Assembly: GCF_013340285.1 (NCBI RefSeq)
Contig: NZ_BLVO01000016.1
Coordinates: forward strand, 361,021 to 425,020
DNA: 64,000 nt
Reading direction: 5' to 3'
Origin: Desulfovibrio subterraneus
GTDB taxonomy: Bacteria; Desulfobacterota; Desulfovibrionia; Desulfovibrionales; Desulfovibrionaceae
Part shown: piece after piece, positions 15,090-23,902 of the stretch
Position numbering within the stretch: position 1 is the stretch's first letter
Layout of the letters: each line of letters begins with the position of its first letter
Made by a program: the position numbers and the translations under genes
Notes under the pieces: generated by a model
Databases searched by the model: none
Told to the model about the DNA's origin: nothing
What the model saw: the letters and a program-made list of their open reading frames with translations, nothing else

Positions 15090-17657
15090 TCAGGCTCCTA
15101 GAAAGTGCTTCATGGCGGTGATGAACGCCTGTGCATGGGTTCGTATGTCTTCGTCGGTGTGCATGCGGGCATCAAGCTGCCGCGTGTAGCCCACTAGGCC
15201 GCCGAGCATGCGCATGCGTACGGCCATGCGGTCGCGCGAAAGCTTCTTCAATCTGCCTACCACAAGGTCTCCGTGTACCTCTACACGAAAATCAAAGTGT
15301 TCCAGCACCGTAGCGATGAATCGTGCCCTGCGCGAGCGGCGGATGAACTCGGTTACCCCGCCCAGAAAGCGGAAATAGATGTAGTTGTCGTTGATGACGT
15401 CAGAGATGTAGGCGTCGATGATGTTGAAGTGGTAGCCGAGCCGCATGTTTATGTTCATGTAGTTCTTCAGCACCACCACGAGGTTGCGTCCCACCTCTTC
15501 CGGGCTGGCAAGGGAAGAGGAAAAGGTGCGCGTGAAGCTGGACATGAAGCTGCCAAGGTCTACGGAGACAGGGTCCGTGCACCACACTTCGGAGCACTCC
15601 GTTCCCTTGAGAAATTCCTGCAGGGGGATGGATTCTATCTGCGAGGTGGAGGCTGTGCGTGATTCCGGTGCGCATGAGGTACCGTCGCCCGCGTCTATGA
15701 GCATGAGGCCGAGGGGAAAGTCCGTGACCAGCCGCTTGGGGGCGGAAAGGTACTGCGCTCCCTGGCGTTCGCTGATCAGGATAAGATGTTCCACCGCCTT
15801 TTCATGAATGTAGCGGGTAATGTCGTGATAGGTGCGGCATGAAGAAGGCTTGAAGTTGTCCGCGTGCGGGTCCAGCAGATTGAGCGGGCTGGTGTGCTTT
15901 ATCACCCTGCGCAGCAGGCGGTATTCGTAGGAATCTTCAAATACTTCTTCTTCAGTCAGGGTAAAACGGTCCAGAGCGCATATGCTGCCCCGGTAGACCA
16001 CGTTTTCCGTAGCATCCAGCGTGATTTCATCCCCTGTCTGCAGCAGGGTTGTCGCCACTTCCGTATTTACCACGGTGGGCACGCGGAATTCACGGGCAAT
16101 GGTGGACATGTGGCCCGTGGGGGAGCCTACGTCCGTGATGATGCCCTGCGCCTTGTGCATGACGCGGGAATAGCGCGGCGATGTGTAGCGGGAAACGAGC
16201 ACGGCCCCGTGCGGAAAGGTATCAAGGTCCGTACTGTGATCCACCACGAAAACCTTGCCCACGGCAACGCCGCGCTGGGCAACGAGCCCCTTGCCCGAGA
16301 ACACCACCTCTGCGTTGCGGGTGACATCTTCAAGCTGCGGTTCGGTGCTGAGCGGTGCCGCCCAGAAACGCAGGGGGCGCGATTGCAGAATCTGCAGGGT
16401 TCCCTTGCCGTCGTAGGCCCATTCGATGTCCTGAGGACGTTTGTAGTAGCGCTCGATGCTCATGGCGGCCTGCGCTAGATGCTCCAGCTGTTCAACGGTC
16501 AGGCTGGGCACGTCGTGCAGGCCTTCGGGCGTGTCGCACCATTCCGTGCCGCCGCCTTTGGCAAGGCGAAGCTGCCTGCGTTTGTCACCTACGGAAAGGG
16601 AGCGCAGCGTGTAAGGGGCGGCTCTGTCCAGCACTATGGTATCCGTTGGGGCGTTGCCGTCCACAACCGGGGAGCACAGTCCCCAGACGGCATTGGCCAC
16701 CATCACGCCTTCGGCAATGTGCGGGGCATAGGTATGCAGCACGCCGCCCACGGCGCTTTCCACCATCATCTGGCAGCCCACGGCCATGGCCACCTCGTGC
16801 TCCCTGTATCCCTTGAAGAGCCGGTAGCGCCATGCCTTGCAGGAATAGGTGCTGGCAACCACCTTGCGGTAGGCGTCCATTACTTCGTCGCGCGGCACAT
16901 TGAGGCAGGTTTCATATTGTCCGGCAAAGCTGGCGTCGCCGTCTTCGCCCCATGCGCTGCTGCGCAGGGCCACGCGGATGTTGCGGGTGCCGTGTGCCTT
17001 TGCCAGTGCGTCCAGCGCGGCAAGTACCTGTGTGGTGAGATTGCGGGGCAGGGGCGCGTTCATTATGCGTTCCTGCATGGTGGCAGCAAGGGATTCAAGG
17101 GCTGCATCGTCCTGCCCGTCCCATGCGTTTATGCCTTCGCGCGCCATGGCGAGCAGCCCGTTCTGCTGCATGAAGTCGAAAAATGCCCGGGAGGTTATGA
17201 CAAACCCGTCCGGAGTGGAAAGGCCGAGCCGGTTGCGGATGTCGCCCATGTTGGACATCTTGCCGCCCGCAAGCTCGCTGAGGTCGTGCCCCACATCCTT
17301 GAGGGGAATGACGTAGCTGCCGCCCGTGGTTACGTGCGTGCCGGTCAGCTCTTCCTGAATGGCCTGACGGATGCGCTCAAAGGCCAGAAACAGTTCCACA
17401 TTCTTGCGTTGCGTGAGAATGCTGAGGTCGGAAATGAGCTTGAAGACCATGTCGGCCTGCTGCTCTGCGGCATCCAGAATGTACTGACGGTCAAAGACAT
17501 ACTCGCCCCCCAGCTTGTCGCCCATATCGGCCATGAGTTCGAGAATGCGGTTGTTCCGCTCCAGAATGCTCTGGAATTTCTTGAACAGCACACCGAAGGG
17601 CAGCACCCGTTGCCTGGGTCGCCAGAAGGCGAGTATGTCTCTGAGTTTGCGCAACAT
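15090..17657 (-). CDS. PEP-synthase-like protein, paralogue 1 of 3
   Basis: About 855 aa from the ATG at 17657, with AGGTGA 5 bases upstream; a GTG at 17666 is an alternative. The ATP-grasp motifs are intact: ALRSSAWGEDGDASFAGQYET at about 230-250 and QDIEWAYDGKGTLQILQSRPL at about 409-429. The swivelling domain has His516 in GSPTGHMSTIAREF. From about residue 560 to the end there is no PEP synthase TIM barrel but a domain shared only with the two paralogues (NYMNINMRLGYHFNIIDAYI, YIYFRFLGGVTEFIRRSRRARF). It lies 50-60 bp after the TIGR02186-like gene. It is probably the best-preserved catalytic member of the trio. Confidence 0.78.
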   Translation of the reverse strand: MLRKLRDILAFWRPRQRVLPFGVLFKKFQSILERNNRILELMADMGDKLGGEYVFDRQYILDAAEQQADMVFKLISDLSILTQRKNVELFLAFERIRQAIQEELTGTHVTTGGSYVIPLKDVGHDLSELAGGKMSNMGDIRNRLGLSTPDGFVITSRAFFDFMQQNGLLAMAREGINAWDGQDDAALESLAATMQERIMNAPLPRNLTTQVLAALDALAKAHGTRNIRVALRSSAWGEDGDASFAGQYETCLNVPRDEVMDAYRKVVASTYSCKAWRYRLFKGYREHEVAMAVGCQMMVESAVGGVLHTYAPHIAEGVMVANAVWGLCSPVVDGNAPTDTIVLDRAAPYTLRSLSVGDKRRQLRLAKGGGTEWCDTPEGLHDVPSLTVEQLEHLAQAAMSIERYYKRPQDIEWAYDGKGTLQILQSRPLRFWAAPLSTEPQLEDVTRNAEVVFSGKGLVAQRGVAVGKVFVVDHSTDLDTFPHGAVLVSRYTSPRYSRVMHKAQGIITDVGSPTGHMSTIAREFRVPTVVNTEVATTLLQTGDEITLDATENVVYRGSICALDRFTLTEEEVFEDSYEYRLLRRVIKHTSPLNLLDPHADNFKPSSCRTYHDITRYIHEKAVEHLILISERQGAQYLSAPKRLVTDFPLGLMLIDAGDGTSCAPESRTASTSQIESIPLQEFLKGTECSEVWCTDPVSVDLGSFMSSFTRTFSSSLASPEEVGRNLVVVLKNYMNINMRLGYHFNIIDAYISDVINDNYIYFRFLGGVTEFIRRSRRARFIATVLEHFDFRVEVHGDLVVGRLKKLSRDRMAVRMRMLGGLVGYTRQLDARMHTDEDIRTHAQAFITAMKHFLGA

Positions 17658-17716
17658 TGGTTTCACCTGGGGCTTACCAAAGGTTCTCTCTGGGAGTTTC
17701 CCCGGGAGTATCCCTG

Positions 17717-18490
17717 TTAGTGGGCACCCTTGCTCTGGAAGACCATGCCGATGGCAAGGCCGCTGAAGATGGCAACAAGGGTGGCCATGATGCCGTACAT
17801 CAGCCCGTTGTCAAAGGCCAGGTTGTTCAGCCAGAGGGGAAAGCCGGTCAGCTTTGCTTCCACCGGAACGGATGCCTTGTTCACGACAGTGCCGTCGTGC
17901 AGGGCAATGGCCTCGACAACATACTTACCCGTGGCGAGAGCGGAAGGTACGTGCAGGGTGGCAGTGAATTGCTGCACGCCGCCTGCTGCGGGAGCAAGCT
18001 GCACCCCGCCTTCGGATTCATGGTACAGGCCATCGCGTTGCTTGAGCAGAACCAGTTCATGCGCAATATCAAGATCGGGAGACTTGGCTGCCTCTTCTAT
18101 CTCTATGGCATCACGCAGTCCTTCCAGACGGAAGGGCGTTGCGGCTGCCCCAATCTGATCGAAGGGACGGCTCGAATCCACAAGGCAGACTCTGGGCACG
18201 TTCTTTACGGAAACCTTACCCACGTTCATCCAGAGCAGGCCGAAAAGCTTGCCCTTTTCACGCAGATGCATGTCGGCGGGAGCCCCGGTAAAACGAAGCA
18301 CCACGTCGCTGCCTTCCGGCACGGTGCCGGTGACGGTAAGGTTCTGCCCGTTGTACTGGGCGCCCATGACAACAGCCTGCGGAGTAACCTCAATGGTGGA
18401 ATCTCCGGCAGCATGTGCAGGGCGCAGGGTAACCGTGAGAAGCAGCAGCATAAAGGCGGCTGCGGCAAGGCGGAAAGTGGTGGTCTTCAT
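17717..18490 (-). CDS. TIGR02186 / Alph_Pro_TM-like membrane-anchored protein
   Basis: 257 aa. A cleavable-looking signal (MKTTTFRLAAAAFMLLLLTVTLRPAHA) is followed by a periplasmic part with TPQAVVMGAQYNGQNLTVTG and a C-terminal membrane helix (GLMYGIMATLVAIFSGLAIGMVF). This is the layout of the conserved TIGR02186 (Alph_Pro_TM) proteins, which characteristically lie next to TauE/SafE-type exporters, as here. The start at 18490 is supported by GGAGG; the next gene's stop is only a base away. Expected role: periplasmic partner of the TauE exporter; biochemistry unknown. Confidence 0.78.
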   Translation of the reverse strand: MKTTTFRLAAAAFMLLLLTVTLRPAHAAGDSTIEVTPQAVVMGAQYNGQNLTVTGTVPEGSDVVLRFTGAPADMHLREKGKLFGLLWMNVGKVSVKNVPRVCLVDSSRPFDQIGAAATPFRLEGLRDAIEIEEAAKSPDLDIAHELVLLKQRDGLYHESEGGVQLAPAAGGVQQFTATLHVPSALATGKYVVEAIALHDGTVVNKASVPVEAKLTGFPLWLNNLAFDNGLMYGIMATLVAIFSGLAIGMVFQSKGAH

Positions 18491-18491
18491 A

Positions 18492-19427
18492 TTAATGACC
18501 TCCCATGTATGCCAGCAGCACATCGGGACGTGCCAGCAGATCGTAGAGCATCTTCACCATCACGGCCAGAACCAGTGTGGCGAGACATATCTTGAGCTGC
18601 TCGCCGCCGAGCTTCTTGCCGATTTTGGTACCCACCTGCGCGCCGATGGAGGAACCCAGCAGAAGCAGCAGCGCGAGGATGAAGTCCACGGTGTGGTTCT
18701 GTACAGACTGCATGATGGTGACGTTTATGCAGGTGAAAAGAATCTGGAACAGACTGGTGCCCACAACCACGTGCATGGGCATGCGCAGCAGATACACCAT
18801 GACAGGCACCATGATGAACCCGCCGCCCACACCCATGATGGCAGCGAGAACACCTACAAGGGTGCCGAGAAGAAGCGGCATGAGCATGGAAAGGCGCACG
18901 CCGGAACGGGGAAAGTCCATCTGGAAGGGCAGCTTGCCTATTGCCCTTGCATAGCGGGATTCCTGCTTGGGCGCTGCGTCCGCCTTGGGAGCGGATGACT
19001 TTCGCAGAGCCTGCAGGCTTTCAAGAAACATGTAGCCGCCCACGAACCCGAGCATGAGTACGTAGGTGATGCTGATGAGGAAGTCGGCATTGCCGAGCGC
19101 GCGCAGCACCTTGATGATCTGCACGCCGAGGCTGCCGCCTGCAACGCCGCCCACAAGCAGCAGCAGGCCCATTTTGAAGTCCACGTTGCCCAGCTTGAAG
19201 TGGGCAAAGGTGCCGGATGTGGAGGCCCCCACGATCTGGTTGGAGTCAGATGCCGCGGCCACCGTGGGCGGAATGCCCAGCATGATGAGCAGCGGGGTCA
19301 TCAGGAATCCCCCGCCGACACCGAAGATGCCGGAAAGCAGGCCCACTATGCCGCCGAGTCCCAGAATGGCGAGACAGTTCACACTGTTGCCCGCGATGGG
19401 AAGATACAGATTCAAATCAAGGCTCAT
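18492..19427 (-). CDS. TauE/SafE-family anion exporter
   Basis: 311 aa with about eight membrane segments and two internally similar halves, each carrying the family's glycine-rich motif: GLLSGIFGVGGGFLMTPLLIMLGIP near residue 30 and GVLAAIMGVGGGFIMVPVMVYLLRMP near 215. The family exports sulfite, sulfoacetate and related sulfur anions across the inner membrane. AGAGGG precedes the ATG. It lies between uspA-like and TIGR02186-like genes in what should be a single sigma-54-driven transcript. A sulfur anion is the likely substrate in a sulfate reducer, but this is inferred. Confidence 0.88.
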   Translation of the reverse strand: MSLDLNLYLPIAGNSVNCLAILGLGGIVGLLSGIFGVGGGFLMTPLLIMLGIPPTVAAASDSNQIVGASTSGTFAHFKLGNVDFKMGLLLLVGGVAGGSLGVQIIKVLRALGNADFLISITYVLMLGFVGGYMFLESLQALRKSSAPKADAAPKQESRYARAIGKLPFQMDFPRSGVRLSMLMPLLLGTLVGVLAAIMGVGGGFIMVPVMVYLLRMPMHVVVGTSLFQILFTCINVTIMQSVQNHTVDFILALLLLLGSSIGAQVGTKIGKKLGGEQLKICLATLVLAVMVKMLYDLLARPDVLLAYMGGH

Positions 19428-19448
19428 ATAACCCTCTCTTGCGGTTCG

Positions 19449-19865
19449 CTATATGCCTTTTTTGGGGGCCACGACTTCCACCCTGCACGACACCCTGTGG
19501 CGTATGGTGCGCAAGGTGGCATATTCTTTTTCCGTGGTTCGTGCGTCCCCTTCAGGTAATTCATGCACCAGTAGAGTAATCTTGTTATTGTTGATGAACG
19601 CTATCACTTCCTCGTCGTAGCTACCCTCCGCCAGAAAATAGTTGATGCGTATGCCTTCTGACTTTGCCGCTTCGATGTGCAGTCCCAGACGTTTGCGCAC
19701 GTCTTCTTCCATCTGCTGCTCAGCGTGCGAAAGCACATGGCGTGCGGAAGGGACAATGAGCAGGACGTTCAGTTTCACATCCATGCGTTGAGCCAGTGCG
19801 CATGCTCTGGAAAGGGCCCCCCAGGACCCGTGCTTTCCGTCAATTGCGACAAGTATGCTTTCCAT
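19449..19865 (-). CDS. Universal stress protein (UspA family)
   Basis: 138 aa. It opens MESILVAIDGKHGSWGALSRACALAQ, the usual Usp N-terminus. The ATP-binding G-2x-G-9x-G(S/T) motif is not evident: the C-terminus reads LLVHELPEGDARTTEKEYATLRTIRHRVSCRVEVV, so it may be a non-ATP-binding type. AGAGGAATTTC precedes the ATG. It is the first gene after the sigma-54-type promoter and leads the TauE / PEP-synthase-like operon. Confidence 0.8.
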   Translation of the reverse strand: MESILVAIDGKHGSWGALSRACALAQRMDVKLNVLLIVPSARHVLSHAEQQMEEDVRKRLGLHIEAAKSEGIRINYFLAEGSYDEEVIAFINNNKITLLVHELPEGDARTTEKEYATLRTIRHRVSCRVEVVAPKKGI

Positions 19866-19888
19866 GAAATTCCTCTGCGAAATGCCTT

Positions 19889-19906
19889 TAGCAATGAGGG
19901 TGCCGG
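19889..19906 (-). promoter_or_regulatory. Sigma-54 (-24/-12) promoter for the usp-tauE-PEP-synthase-like operon
   Basis: On the minus strand the sequence CGGCACCCTCATTGCTA gives GG, ten bases, then GC, matching the -24/-12 consensus TGGCAC-N5-TTGC at nearly every position. It would start transcription about 12 bp downstream, near 19,880, just ahead of the uspA-like ribosome site. The neighbouring divergent regulator has an intact GAFTGA loop, as needed to activate sigma-54 polymerase. Confidence 0.75.
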
Positions 19907-19984
19907 AATGCGCTGGAATATTTTATGCATATAATTAAGCTGGATAGAGAATGTTGTGGGCGGTTTTGAATACATTTTATTTCA

Positions 19985-19997
19985 TTTTGAAACAAAA
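19985..19997. promoter_or_regulatory. Candidate upstream activator site
   Basis: The perfect inverted repeat TTTTG-AAA-CAAAA lies about 105-115 bp upstream of the inferred sigma-54 start point, a normal distance for an enhancer-binding protein site. Related half sites (TTTTGAA at about 19,972 and TTTCAAA at about 20,021) flank it. It is also upstream of the kinase gene, so it could serve autoregulation. Assignment is by position only. Confidence 0.4.
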
Positions 19998-20064
19998 GCG
20001 GATAATCTGTGCAGAACGTGTTTCAAAGTGAACCATAGCCTTCGAGCCGAATCAGGGAGGTGTC

Positions 20065-21561
20065 ATGGAGCCGAAACAAGAGGCGGCCCTTGCAGGGCCG
20101 GGACGCTGGCTTGCGCAGCATGTGCGGATGAGTTCCATCAAAGGGAGGATCTTCGTTCTCTTCATGGTGACCTTCCTGTCCATCGGTGCGCTTTCCGGGC
20201 TGCATCTCTGGAATCTGAGCACGGTCAAGGAACGCATGCTCATCAGTGAGCGGTATGACGATCTCTTGAACAACATTCTGGAAGTGCGGCGGGTGGAGAA
20301 GAACTTCTTCATCTACGGAGACAAGGAAAGCCTGAAGGAAGCCCGCGTCTACATGGACAAGGTGCACGAGCTTGTCAGCGAGGTGGGCGACGATCTGCCG
20401 CGCGTGGTCGGGCAGGACGTGTATCAGCGGTTTATGGCAACGGTTGCGGCGTATGATGCGCAGGTGCAGCGCTCCCTTGCCGGCGAGGCCATCACTGCCA
20501 AAGAGCTGCGTGATCCCGGCAAGCAGCTCACGGACGCCGCCGAGCAGTTCAGGCGCATCAAGCGCGAGCGCATCCACAAGGCCATTTCGCGCTCATCCAT
20601 CCTTCCCTTCGCCTTCATGGGCGTTTTTCTGCTGCTCATGGTGCTGGTCATAAAGCTTATCGCGCTGGGCCTTCTGCGGCCGCTGGATGTGGTGAAGAAC
20701 ACCACCCAGCAGGTGGCGCGGGGGGATTTCAGCCCCATTCACCATGACGGGACGGGGCTGGAGGAGATCAATGCGCTCGTGGACGCCTTCAACCGGATGG
20801 CACAGGAGCTGGAAAGCAATCAGGAAGACCTGCTGCAGGCGCGCAAGATTGCGGCCATAGGCACCCTGACGGCTGGCGTGGCGCACGAGCTGAACAATCC
20901 CATCAACAATATTTCGCTGACGGCGGAAAGCTTCGGCGAGGTTTACGGTGAAAACGTGGACGACGACGGGCGCGAGATGCTGCGCGATATTCTTTCGCAG
21001 GCAGAGCGCGCGGCGGATATCGTGAAGAACCTGCTCGACTTTTCCCGCACCGAGCGGCCGGTGTTTGATACGCTTGACCCTGCACGGATAATGAACAGCT
21101 CCATTGCGCTGGTGAAGAACCAGTTCCGCATTGCGGGTGTGTATCTTGAAACATCCATAGCGCAGGATCTGCCGCCGGTGGCCGGAAACCTGCGCAACCT
21201 GCAGCAGGTGTTTACCAATCTGCTGCTCAACGCGGTGCAGGCAAGCCCGCAGGATTCCACCGTGCGCGTCACCGTGGACACCACGGAAGATGACCGTTTT
21301 GTGCGCTTCTGCGTGGGCGATTCCGGCAGCGGCGTGCCACATGAGATTCGGGAGCATATCTTCGAGCCCTTCTTCTCCACCAAAGAGGTGGGCAAGGGTA
21401 CCGGACTGGGGCTGGCTGTGAGCTATTCCATTATCAAACGCCATAACGGGCGTATCGATGTGGGCGGCGAAGAAGGGGAAGGTGCCGAGTTCACGGTGCT
21501 CATCCCCTCTGTTTCGGAACAGGATACGGCCTGCGCATTGCGGGCAGGGAGCGAGAGCTGA
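20065..21561 (+). CDS. Membrane sensor histidine kinase
   Basis: 498 aa. An N-terminal membrane helix (RIFVLFMVTFLSIGAL) is followed by a helical periplasmic sensor of about 140 residues, a second membrane helix (ILPFAFMGVFLLLMVLVIKLIAL), HAMP, a HisKA domain with phospho-acceptor His in GTLTAGVAHELNNPINN, and HATPase_c with N box NLLLNAVQASP and GKGTGLGLAVSYSIIKRH. GGGAGG precedes the ATG. The stop overlaps the start of the next gene (TGATG), so kinase and regulator are co-translated. It probably senses an envelope or redox signal and controls the divergent usp/tauE operon through its partner. Confidence 0.9.
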   Translation: MEPKQEAALAGPGRWLAQHVRMSSIKGRIFVLFMVTFLSIGALSGLHLWNLSTVKERMLISERYDDLLNNILEVRRVEKNFFIYGDKESLKEARVYMDKVHELVSEVGDDLPRVVGQDVYQRFMATVAAYDAQVQRSLAGEAITAKELRDPGKQLTDAAEQFRRIKRERIHKAISRSSILPFAFMGVFLLLMVLVIKLIALGLLRPLDVVKNTTQQVARGDFSPIHHDGTGLEEINALVDAFNRMAQELESNQEDLLQARKIAAIGTLTAGVAHELNNPINNISLTAESFGEVYGENVDDDGREMLRDILSQAERAADIVKNLLDFSRTERPVFDTLDPARIMNSSIALVKNQFRIAGVYLETSIAQDLPPVAGNLRNLQQVFTNLLLNAVQASPQDSTVRVTVDTTEDDRFVRFCVGDSGSGVPHEIREHIFEPFFSTKEVGKGTGLGLAVSYSIIKRHNGRIDVGGEEGEGAEFTVLIPSVSEQDTACALRAGSES

Positions 21562-22901
21562 TGTTGCGACTGGCCATTGTGGATGATGAGGAAATTGTAT
21601 GCAAACGGCTGAGCCAGACCCTTGCCCGCGAAGGGTTTGAGGTGGAAGCCTTCATGATGGCGCGTTCCTTTTTGGAACGTATGGTCCAGCAGCCGTTCGA
21701 CATCGTGTTTCTGGACATGCGTCTGCCTGATCTGGATGGGCTTGAGGTGCTCTCGCGCATCAAGTCGTTGCGGCAGGAGACGGAAGTCATCATCGTCACC
21801 GGCCATGGCACGGTGGAAACGGCCATAGATGCCATACGCAACGGGGCCTACCACTACATCACCAAGCCGGTGAACCTGAACGAGATCCGCCTGCTGGCAA
21901 AGCAGGTGCAGGACCGCATATCCATGCGGCTGGAAAACATCCGTCTGCGTGAGGCGCTCAAAGGCGATTCCGGCCTTACCTCCATCATCGGCAACAGTCC
22001 GGCCATCCAGAACCTGTTCAGCATGGTCCGCAAGGTGGCGCCGGTGGACTGCAACGTGCTTGTTCAGGGTGGCAGCGGCACGGGCAAGGCACTGGTGGCC
22101 CGCGCCATTCACCAGCTCAGTCCTAAGCACGATTATCCCTTTGTGGCCTTCAACTGCGGCGGGTTCACGGACGAGCTTATCAGCAGTGAACTTTTCGGGC
22201 ATGAGCGCGGGGCATTTACCGGAGCAACCGCGACCAAGGTGGGGCTGCTGGAGGCTGCGGCGGGCGGCACAGTGTTTCTGGATGAAATAGGCGAAATGCC
22301 GCTGCCCATGCAGGTGAAACTGCTGCATGTCATACAGGAGCGCCAGATACGGCGCGTGGGCGGCACCACGCCCATTGACCTGAACATCCGCGTTATCGCC
22401 GCCACCAACAAGGATCTCAAGCATGAGGTGGAGCACGGCAACTTCCGAGAAGACCTCTATTTCCGCCTGAACGTGGTTTCCATATCGCTGCCACATCTTG
22501 CGGAAAGGCGTGAGGATATTCCTCTGCTCATCCGGCACTTCATGGAAAAATACAGCCTTGCCTTTCACAAGCAGGTTACGGGCATTCACCCGCAGGCCAT
22601 GCAGATTCTTGCCAACTACAGCTACCCCGGCAATGTGCGCGAGCTTGAGAACATCATAGAACGCGCCGTGGCCCTGACAGAGGGCGAGGAAATTCATGCC
22701 CGCGACCTGCCCGGCGACCTGCAGCAGCTGGAATTCGACACGATGGAAGGCGACGGCCTGCCCACCCTTGAAGAGATGGAGCGCCGCTACATCATCAAGG
22801 TGCTGGAAAAGACCGGCTACAACAAGGGTATGACAGCTCAGATTCTCGATATTCCCAGAACCACGCTCTGGCGTAAGCTCAAGCAGTACGGGGTGGAGTA
22901 G
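21561..22901 (+). CDS. NtrC-family sigma-54-dependent response regulator
   Basis: 446 aa. The receiver domain (DDEEIVCKRL, Asp in VFLDMRLPDLDG, Lys in ITKPVN) is followed by an AAA+ domain with Walker A GGSGTGKALVARA, an intact GAFTGA loop, Walker B GTVFLDEIGEMP and arginine fingers, and a C-terminal Fis-type HTH (GYNKGMTAQILDIPRTTLWRKLKQYG). All parts needed to activate sigma-54 RNA polymerase are present. It is cognate to the preceding kinase and lies divergently from a strong -24/-12 promoter, its most likely target. Confidence 0.92.
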   Translation: MLRLAIVDDEEIVCKRLSQTLAREGFEVEAFMMARSFLERMVQQPFDIVFLDMRLPDLDGLEVLSRIKSLRQETEVIIVTGHGTVETAIDAIRNGAYHYITKPVNLNEIRLLAKQVQDRISMRLENIRLREALKGDSGLTSIIGNSPAIQNLFSMVRKVAPVDCNVLVQGGSGTGKALVARAIHQLSPKHDYPFVAFNCGGFTDELISSELFGHERGAFTGATATKVGLLEAAAGGTVFLDEIGEMPLPMQVKLLHVIQERQIRRVGGTTPIDLNIRVIAATNKDLKHEVEHGNFREDLYFRLNVVSISLPHLAERREDIPLLIRHFMEKYSLAFHKQVTGIHPQAMQILANYSYPGNVRELENIIERAVALTEGEEIHARDLPGDLQQLEFDTMEGDGLPTLEEMERRYIIKVLEKTGYNKGMTAQILDIPRTTLWRKLKQYGVE

Positions 22902-23029
22902 GTAGGGGGAGGATCTCTGTGCCGTGCCCCCATGCAGTACGGTATAGAAATTGTGAAGCGGCCAGCACTTGTCGGCCGTTGTGGCTCCAGGATGTAACAG
23001 CGGGTAGTATGTAAATAGGGCGGGTTATC

Positions 23030-23370
23030 CTCATGAGCGTAGGAAATGAGCCAGAATCGAACTGAATATCCCTGGTCGGCAAATGTCGGCAATTGTCCGA
23101 CGCAGTTATTCATTATATCGCATATCCAAAAGAAATACCAAGACAATCTGTTCCGTAGGGTTGCATGGCATTCAAGAGGTCATCGGTTCAATCCCGTTCA
23201 GCTCCACCACGCGAACACAAGCGGCTATGTCGAAAGACATGGCCGCTTTTTTCGTTGTTGCTGAATGTTCACTGAATGTCAGTGTCTCTGACGTGTTGAA
23301 CTATCGAGGTAGGTGGTTGGGATATTTGGGGGCTGACGGTACACCATCACTGAAGATTGAACGTTCAGTG
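23030..23370 (+). repeat. tRNA-Ala att-type repeat, copy A
   Basis: About 340-bp repeat. Its core, 23165-23209, is the 3' half of a tRNA-Ala(GGC) gene, from the anticodon loop (ATGGCATTCAAG) through the T arm (CGGTTCAATCCCG) to GCTCCACCA. No 5' half is present, so it is not a tRNA gene. It is followed at 23220-23252 by a terminator with a 12-bp stem, GAAA loop and T run. Conserved flanks are about 110 bp upstream (AATATCCCTGGTCGGCAAATG) and 110 bp downstream (TGAATGTTCACTGAATGTCAG). It marks the left edge of the accessory region and is typical of tyrosine-integrase attachment scars. Confidence 0.85.
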
Positions 23371-23424
23371 GCGGAACGGGCTGCGGGACGAACTCGGTAG
23401 TGTGGTTCTCAGACGGACAAGATT

Positions 23425-23700
23425 ACGAAGAGGCCTCTACCAACTCCGTTTCACACCCCACATTGCTGTCAGCCTCGTCAACTTCCGTTCCTCCCATTTC
23501 CTCAGTCACCACCGGATCACGGGGTATGACCAGCGTATCCTTCCATCGGATCATAACCGGGCGCTGATCACTTATCTTCACGATACTCGCCTCCTTCCGC
23601 AGTACGTTCTTCAGCTTGTCCGAGTCGGCAAGCCAGAGGGGGGCTGCGTCAATCCCCCCCCAGCATGATGTCTACGAGGATGAACGGGCGTAGATATCCA
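23425..23700 (-). pseudogene. Relic of the C39-like/DUF2958 operon
   Basis: About 130 bp (23,515-23,645) are nearly identical to 233-362, the C-terminal coding part of the C39-like gene, and the next 40 bp match the 3' end of the DUF2958 gene near 1008-1043. The 650 bp that should lie between them, including the catalytic Cys region and the 75-aa gene, are deleted. The relic follows repeat copy A directly, so it looks like the left end of a once-integrated element of the type seen at 1-7,600. Confidence 0.8.
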
Positions 23701-23902
23701 TAAAACTCTATTTTTGCCCTGTGTGCTTTTAGGGGAAGCTAACGGTATTCGATTTACCAAACGTTGAGTGGTCGGCTTGGTGGTGGGGCAACTCCACTGT
23801 CCATCTCCATCTCGTTTGGCAAAGTAAATACCATGCCTCGAAAATAATAGTATAGGCGAGCTGGGATGCTAGTTTTGGAGATTGCAAACTTGGGAGGTGC
23901 CC

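Noticed and set aside
8500-17700. Many long plus-strand open frames opposite the PEP-synthase-like genes
   Set aside because: They lie on the complementary strand of well-supported genes in GC-rich DNA, lack ribosome sites and show no domain features.
23163-23209. A complete tRNA-Ala gene at any of the repeat copies
   Set aside because: Only the sequence from the anticodon loop to CCA is present. The preceding bases cannot form the acceptor, D arm or 5' anticodon stem in any copy.
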